IMG/VR virus record: IMGVR_UViG_3300033153_001688
Coordinates: 1 to 25,513 of that record
Reading direction: 5' to 3' (one strand)
DNA from: a virus
Length of the DNA stretch: 25,513 nucleotides
How positions within the stretch are numbered: position 1 is the first letter of the stretch; every line of letters begins with the position of its first letter. Positions 21,586 to 25,513 of the stretch are shown in pieces. The notes beneath the pieces were generated by a model. That model searched no databases. It saw only the letters and a program-made list of their open reading frames with translations, and was not told the origin of the DNA. The translations under genes and the position numbers were made by a program.

Positions 21586-22632
21586 ATGGGATATAATAGT
21601 GATGGAGTCTTTACGGCAGGAAAATGTCTTAATGAACTCATAAACTTGAACGAAATTAAGGGTGGAATGTTTTCTGCTGCTAAGAAGAGGTCTAAATTAG
21701 GCTACTTAGAAGCAATAGCATCTCCTTTAAATATGTCAGGTCAAAGACAGATACCAACGCAACAAGGTACTAAAAAAAGAATTGTAGAAATCAGATGGAG
21801 ACAACGTGTAATCGTTGACCAAGTTGAAGAATCATTATCAGGAACTTGTACTAGTACGGATTTCCCTGATTTTAACTCTGAATTATTTGAAGTATCTAAA
21901 TATGCTGAGTATAAGTTTGCTTTAAATCAAACTGAATTTAATGCAGTATGTGAAGGTAGAAGTGAGTTTATTAACGAAAGTATTGAACTTGCTTATGATG
22001 CTTTAGCTAGACGTATTAATGGAGCTTTATTAACTGAGCAGTTAACTAACTTCGGTATTAATATTGCTAGTGGTTCTTCAGCAACTACTTCAGTAGATGT
22101 ATTTCCAGCAGCAACAGGAGCGCCTAATGCAGCAGCTTTACAAACTCTATTATTTGAGTATGATATGGAGAATGAGATGGTTGGAACTCCTATCTGGGTA
22201 GGTGGAGGAAACATCTACAAATATTGGAAAACACTAGAGCAAGCGTGTTGTAATGATGGTGGAATAAATATGTTAGATTTATCTAACTCTTTAGGTTATG
22301 CTCCATTTGCTGATACAATGGTTGATGGTATAATTGGTGCAAATCAATTTATCGTATTAGAGCCTCAATCAGTTCAATTCGTAACTTTTAATGACTACAC
22401 AGGAGAGAACGCTACATCTAGCGGAACTTCAGTAGCTAGAGGAACAATAACAGATTCTAAAACTGGTATCACTTATGATATTAAAGTTTTACAAGATGAT
22501 TGTTCTGATGACTGGGTAGTAATTATGAATATCAACTATGATATATTTTTCCAACCTGGAGAAGCATTTCAAGCTGATGATCCATTATTCGGTACTAACG
22601 GTACATTACGTTATACGGCAGCTACTACATAG
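21586..22632 (+). CDS. Major capsid protein
   Basis: This 348-residue protein follows the scaffold gene, is preceded by a structured leader and followed by a strong hairpin, as expected for the most abundant head protein. It begins MGYNSDGVFTAGKCLNELIN and has an extended N-terminal arm, then a region of helix and strand (ELAYDALARRINGALLTEQL, residues about 133-152) that fits the spine helix of the HK97 fold. The second half is beta-rich (FIVLEPQSVQFVTF, WVVIMNINYDIFF). The length is typical. Codons include more GTA, GCT, AAC and ATC forms than in the accessory genes, consistent with high expression. The call rests on context, length and fold pattern; no signature motif exists. Confidence 0.85.
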   Translation: MGYNSDGVFTAGKCLNELINLNEIKGGMFSAAKKRSKLGYLEAIASPLNMSGQRQIPTQQGTKKRIVEIRWRQRVIVDQVEESLSGTCTSTDFPDFNSELFEVSKYAEYKFALNQTEFNAVCEGRSEFINESIELAYDALARRINGALLTEQLTNFGINIASGSSATTSVDVFPAATGAPNAAALQTLLFEYDMENEMVGTPIWVGGGNIYKYWKTLEQACCNDGGINMLDLSNSLGYAPFADTMVDGIIGANQFIVLEPQSVQFVTFNDYTGENATSSGTSVARGTITDSKTGITYDIKVLQDDCSDDWVVIMNINYDIFFQPGEAFQADDPLFGTNGTLRYTAATT

Positions 22633-22645
22633 TAGTAAATTATAT

Positions 22646-22669
22646 AGAGGGAGATTCATTTCTCCCTCT
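22646..22669 (+). terminator. Strong hairpin after the capsid gene (attenuator or processing site)
   Basis: AGAGGGAGA (22646-22654) and TCTCCCTCT (22661-22669) form a perfect 9-base stem around the loop TTCATT. Only TTATT follows, not a T-run, so it may be a partial terminator that lowers expression of downstream genes, or a barrier that protects the capsid mRNA 3' end. Confidence 0.6.
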
Positions 22670-22687
22670 TATTAAAACCTCATTACA

Positions 22688-23674
22688 ATGGCATTATCAG
22701 ATTGTTTAGACAATTATATAGGATTAGATAAAGGATGTACTTCTGTAGCTTCAGAAAGTGGATTATTTGTTAATACTCTTCCAGGAATTAGCTTAAAAAT
22801 GTTAGCTAATATTGCTCAAGAGGAGCAAGAGAATTATATAGGAGTATTTAACGAAGTCTATTCAAGAGCATTGAATGAATTAGAAAGTGATGTATTAATT
22901 AAGGCTCAGAAGTATTTTAAGACTACTTTATTAGCTGATAATTCAAATACTGGTTATTATGCAGATCCTTATGTAACATCAACTTCAACAAACGAATTAA
23001 AAGGGACGACTATAGAGGTAGATGCAAGAAACTCAAGGTTTCTATCTATTATTGTTAATAGCGTTCAACTGTATTTACCCACTGCGGTAAATGACAATAT
23101 TTATATTTACAATCTAATGAACGGTAAGTTGTTAGATACAATAGCTTTTGAAGGATTAGAAGGAATAAACACTATAGAGGTAGGGAAAAGCTATATTACC
23201 TATGGTCAAGATACTAAGATATTTATATGTTATAACTCTAACGATGTTGGAGATTCAATAAATACTACTTCAGTAGATGATAGTCCGATAGCAATAACAA
23301 GAGGAGCTAAAATAAGCACTTTGTCAAGTGTTATAAAAGATAATCTTACTTATGATGGTAATAGCTATGGAATAGTAGCTAATTATAATCTTAAATGTGA
23401 TATAAGTGAATTTATATGTACTTCTAAAGAAGTGTTTAAATATGCTTTATGGTGGAAACTAGGAGCTAATATAATGCTTGAAAGAAGATTAAGCAACAGA
23501 TTAAATAAGTACACTTTAGATATGAGTGATTTACAAAAGAAACAGATTCACGAAGATTATATAGATAAGTATGATGAGATAATGGATTCTGTAATGGATA
23601 ACCTTGAAGTTAATAATGATAATGTTTGTTTTACGTGTAGAAAAGAAAGAAACTATAAATATTTAAGACCATAA
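22688..23674 (+). CDS. Putative head-tail connector/virion protein, 328 aa
   Basis: The protein follows the capsid gene, the usual place of connector proteins. The N-terminus (DCLDNYIGLDKGC, then SGLFVNTLPGISLKMLANIA, EEQENYIGVFNEVYSRALNE) is a pattern I recall from Bacteroidota phage proteins encoded after the capsid. A beta-rich middle (about 100-210) looks like an inserted domain, and the C-terminal helices (WWKLGANIMLERRLSNRLNK, about 254-273) end in a CFTCRKERN motif. The Cys pair at the C-terminus resembles the CRACSRK start of the tiny next gene. Its function is probably at the neck; no catalytic motif is seen. Confidence 0.6.
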   Translation: MALSDCLDNYIGLDKGCTSVASESGLFVNTLPGISLKMLANIAQEEQENYIGVFNEVYSRALNELESDVLIKAQKYFKTTLLADNSNTGYYADPYVTSTSTNELKGTTIEVDARNSRFLSIIVNSVQLYLPTAVNDNIYIYNLMNGKLLDTIAFEGLEGINTIEVGKSYITYGQDTKIFICYNSNDVGDSINTTSVDDSPIAITRGAKISTLSSVIKDNLTYDGNSYGIVANYNLKCDISEFICTSKEVFKYALWWKLGANIMLERRLSNRLNKYTLDMSDLQKKQIHEDYIDKYDEIMDSVMDNLEVNNDNVCFTCRKERNYKYLRP

Positions 23675-23676
23675 TT

Positions 23677-23787
23677 ATGGGGTGTAGAGCTTGTAGCAGA
23701 AAACGGTCAACTGCTAGTAAAAAAATGACTGCAAAGAAAACAACTATTAAATTAAAAGGACGTGGCAACCTTAGAAAGCGTAAGTAA
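23677..23787 (+). CDS. Tiny basic Cys-containing protein (36 aa)
   Basis: ATG at 23677, two bases after the previous stop; TAA at 23785-23787, overlapping the GTG start of the next gene by 26 bases. The product MGCRACSRKRSTASKKMTAK... has 16 Lys/Arg among 36 residues and a CRAC pair. Its size and charge suggest binding to nucleic acid or to an acidic surface, with the Cys pair as a metal or disulfide site. I recall similar GC..C-K/R-R peptides in Bacteroidota phage structural regions. The close spacing and composition argue for a real gene. Confidence 0.55.
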   Translation: MGCRACSRKRSTASKKMTAKKTTIKLKGRGNLRKRK

Positions 23788-24214
23788 AGACATACTAAAC
23801 GGATTAAACACTATTTCTAGTCAAATAGGAAGGGCGGTTGCATCTGATTTACATACTTTAACCCTTGTTAGAATATTTGATGATGGTATTGCTTCTGATG
23901 GATCAAAAATAGGAACTTATAGCCCCGTTACAGTAAGTATAAAGAAGTCTAAAGGTAGGTTTACTGGTAATGATGTTAATTTAACAGATACAGGAAAACT
24001 AAAAAATAGTTACTTGGTAAAGCCTAAAGGTAAAAAAGATTATGTATTAGGATTTGCTAACGTAAGTAGAGCAGATGGCAAAACTAATACTCAATTAGTA
24101 AATGAATTAGAGGGTGAAAAGTATAATAAAAATATATTTGCTTTAACGAGCAACGAGGCAAGAGAAATTAATAATATAATTGGGGATTTCCTCGATAGAA
24201 ACTTTTTCAAATGA
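23762..24214 (+). CDS. Tail completion / neck protein (gp10- or virion-morphogenesis-like), 150 aa
   Basis: A GTG start at 23762 gives a product MATLESVSKDILNGLNTISS. The order of a helical N-terminus, VRIFDDGIASDGSKIGTYSP, KGRFTGNDVNLTDTGKLKNS (about 64-83) and then short strands fits the phage tail-completion/virion-morphogenesis group, in which L-DTG-L-S is the recognisable motif (NLTDTGKLKNS here). Such proteins attach the tail to the connector. It overlaps the tiny basic gene by 26 bases and the fibre gene by 4 (ATGA). An alternative ATG start is not available before residue conservation begins. Confidence 0.68.
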   Translation: MATLESVSKDILNGLNTISSQIGRAVASDLHTLTLVRIFDDGIASDGSKIGTYSPVTVSIKKSKGRFTGNDVNLTDTGKLKNSYLVKPKGKKDYVLGFANVSRADGKTNTQLVNELEGEKYNKNIFALTSNEAREINNIIGDFLDRNFFK

Positions 24215-24885
24215 GTAGTTTTTTATGGAATTTAGGCATACCTAAGGGAGCTTTTTACGCTACTACTGACCCCACAACTAGTGATGATAAATCTAAGGGT
24301 TTTAGTAACGGCTCTTTATGGATTAATACGGTTACTGATACTGGATTCCTATTAGTAGATGAAGATACTGGATTATGGGAAGAGATAACTAGCGTTCCTG
24401 GATCTATTGTAACATCTTTTAACGGAAGAACGGGATCCGTAGTTCCTGTATCAGGAGATTATAATGCATCTCAAGTAACAAATGCTTTCGATAAAACTTC
24501 TGATAATTCTGATAACATTACAGAGGGTGCAGTTAATTTATTTTTAACAACTACAGAAAGGGGTTTAATTGCTAGTGCTTTACAAAGTGGAGATAATGTT
24601 AGCGAACTTACAAATGATGCAGGGTATATTACAGCATCAAGTTTACCACCTTCGTTTAATATAGATTTAGATAGTGCTGAAAGTTCAGTTACTAGAGTTT
24701 TTGCAGGAGGTAGAACAACATTTACAGTTACTCATAACTTAAATACTTTAGATTTAAAACCCGAAGTATTTAGGCTTTCAGATGGTAGAACTGTTGGATG
24801 GAGAGTAGAAAGAACAGGAGTTAATACAGTAGAAGTATCAAGAAATGGAAATGTTGCAGACGGTTTATTTAGAATATTAATATAA
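24211..24885 (+). CDS. Tail fibre/appendage protein with SFNGRTG repeat motif (224 aa)
   Basis: Near the N-terminus a segment (IPKGAFYATTDPTTSDDKSKG, then GSLWINTVTDTGFLL) resembles a short beta module for display of phage appendages. SFNGRTGSVVPVSGDYNAS (69-87) is the classic motif of phage tail fibre and collar repeats. NITEGAVNLFLTTTERG (102-118) and SELTNDAGYIT (131-141) are typical of trimeric fibre shafts. The C-terminal 75 residues form a distinct beta domain (GGRTTFTVTHNLNTLDLKPE...). The protein is short and may be an adaptor or a fibre made of several gene products together with the next gene. TAATG overlap couples it to that gene. Confidence 0.78.
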   Translation: MSSFLWNLGIPKGAFYATTDPTTSDDKSKGFSNGSLWINTVTDTGFLLVDEDTGLWEEITSVPGSIVTSFNGRTGSVVPVSGDYNASQVTNAFDKTSDNSDNITEGAVNLFLTTTERGLIASALQSGDNVSELTNDAGYITASSLPPSFNIDLDSAESSVTRVFAGGRTTFTVTHNLNTLDLKPEVFRLSDGRTVGWRVERTGVNTVEVSRNGNVADGLFRILI

Positions 24886-25513
24886 TGGAAATACAAGACA
24901 TCATACAAGGGCTAACGCAAACAGAAATAAACGCTATTACATCTCCTGATGAGCGTAGCTTAATTGTTAACACTACTTTAAATCAAGCCGTTATTTATGT
25001 TAATGGTACTTTTAAACAATCAAGCTTTGAAAATACCGATGATATTCCAGAAGGTACGAATAAGTTTGCTACAAGTGCTGATTTATCTGCAATAACTGCA
25101 AATACAGCAAAGGTATCATTTCCAGAAGCCCCTAACGATGGTAAACAGTACGCAAGAAAGGATTTAGGATGGGAAGAAGTAGCAGCAAGTGGAACCTCAG
25201 AACCTTTACCAATTATAGCTTTAACAAGCACGGATAACAGTAGCACATTTACAGAAGCAAGTCCATTAATCGTGCCTTGGGATGTTGAAAGCGAGAAAGA
25301 TACAGGATTCACTCATAGCAACTCAACTAATAATAGTAGAATAGTTGTATCTGACAATAGTACATATCAATTTGGAGGTGCTTTAAGAATTTTTAATAAT
25401 TCGGACCAAAGAATACAACCACTACCAAAGTTAAGAATAGATGGAGTAGTTCAAGATATTGCAGTTGATTCAGGATATATTAGAAATAGTGGTTCTTCTT
25501 CAGATTACTGGTC
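24885..25513 (+). CDS. Tail fibre-like protein with C1q/TNF-like domain (3' end outside window)
   Basis: The ATG at 24885 shares its A with the previous stop (TAATG); the frame remains open to the last base, giving 209 residues of an incomplete protein. TDDIPEGTNKFATSADLSAI parallels the ITEGAVNLFLTTTER segment of the gene upstream, so the two share a shaft module. From about residue 105 the sequence (ASPLIVPWDVESEKDTGFTH, then NNSRIVVSDNSTYQFGGALR) matches the pattern of jelly-roll domains of the C1q/TNF type, which form trimeric receptor-binding heads on phage fibres. A receptor-recognition role is likely. The remaining C-terminal sequence is outside the window. Confidence 0.72.
   Translation, partial: MEIQDIIQGLTQTEINAITSPDERSLIVNTTLNQAVIYVNGTFKQSSFENTDDIPEGTNKFATSADLSAITANTAKVSFPEAPNDGKQYARKDLGWEEVAASGTSEPLPIIALTSTDNSSTFTEASPLIVPWDVESEKDTGFTHSNSTNNSRIVVSDNSTYQFGGALRIFNNSDQRIQPLPKLRIDGVVQDIAVDSGYIRNSGSSSDYW

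Noticed and set aside
1-25513. CRISPR array, tRNA gene, transposase or attachment site
   Set aside because: No regularly spaced repeats, cloverleaf-like sequence, insertion sequence ends or integrase were found on reading the window; long exact direct repeats were not seen.

Overview
The window is the late (virion) region of a tailed double-stranded DNA phage, free or integrated, whose host is most likely a member of the Bacteroidota (Flavobacteriia-like). The DNA is strongly AT-rich. Ribosome binding sites of the Shine-Dalgarno type are mostly absent. Several intergenic gaps carry the 10-mer TATATTTGTA, which fits the Bacteroidota -7 promoter element TAnnTTTG. A phage-encoded lipoprotein has a Cys-Gly-Lys-Glu-Glu start typical of surface lipoproteins of that phylum. 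A tape measure with tail assembly genes upstream, and no visible sheath, suggests a siphovirus-like particle. All genes are on the + strand and most overlap or abut. I see no integrase, lysis, replication or tRNA gene.

Layout. (1) 2-2018: end of a conserved hypothetical gene, a candidate small terminase, the large terminase, and a 32-codon coupled ORF. (2) 2015-11066: tail module. It holds a possible virion protein, small membrane ORFs, a tail-chaperone-like gene with a probable -1 frameshift at an A9 run, the tape measure (815 aa), two large tail-tip-like proteins that share inserted beta modules, and a probable abundant virion protein. A strong intrinsic terminator (11087-11121) closes it. 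(3) 11260-17395: an accessory island of ten genes transcribed from its own promoter region. It encodes five or six predicted glycosyltransferases (GT-A, GT-B and DUF5672 types), an RNA-ligase-like nucleotidyltransferase, small unknowns and a lipoprotein. (4) 17461-24214: head module. It holds a portal with a Cys4 insertion, a head-morphogenesis protein split in two genes, an HeH/SAP-like protein, a scaffold, the major capsid protein, a connector-like protein, a tiny basic Cys protein and a tail-completion-like protein. (5) 24211 to the end: two fibre-type proteins, the last running off the window.

The tail genes therefore lie between terminase and portal, and a sugar-transfer island separates tail from head genes. 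Being inside the late region, the island may decorate the virion or remodel the infected cell surface late in infection.

The strongest non-coding signals are a recurrent small RNA hairpin in the leaders of the tape measure, HeH-protein, scaffold and capsid genes, with compensatory base changes between two of them, and the A9 frameshift signal in the tail-chaperone gene.
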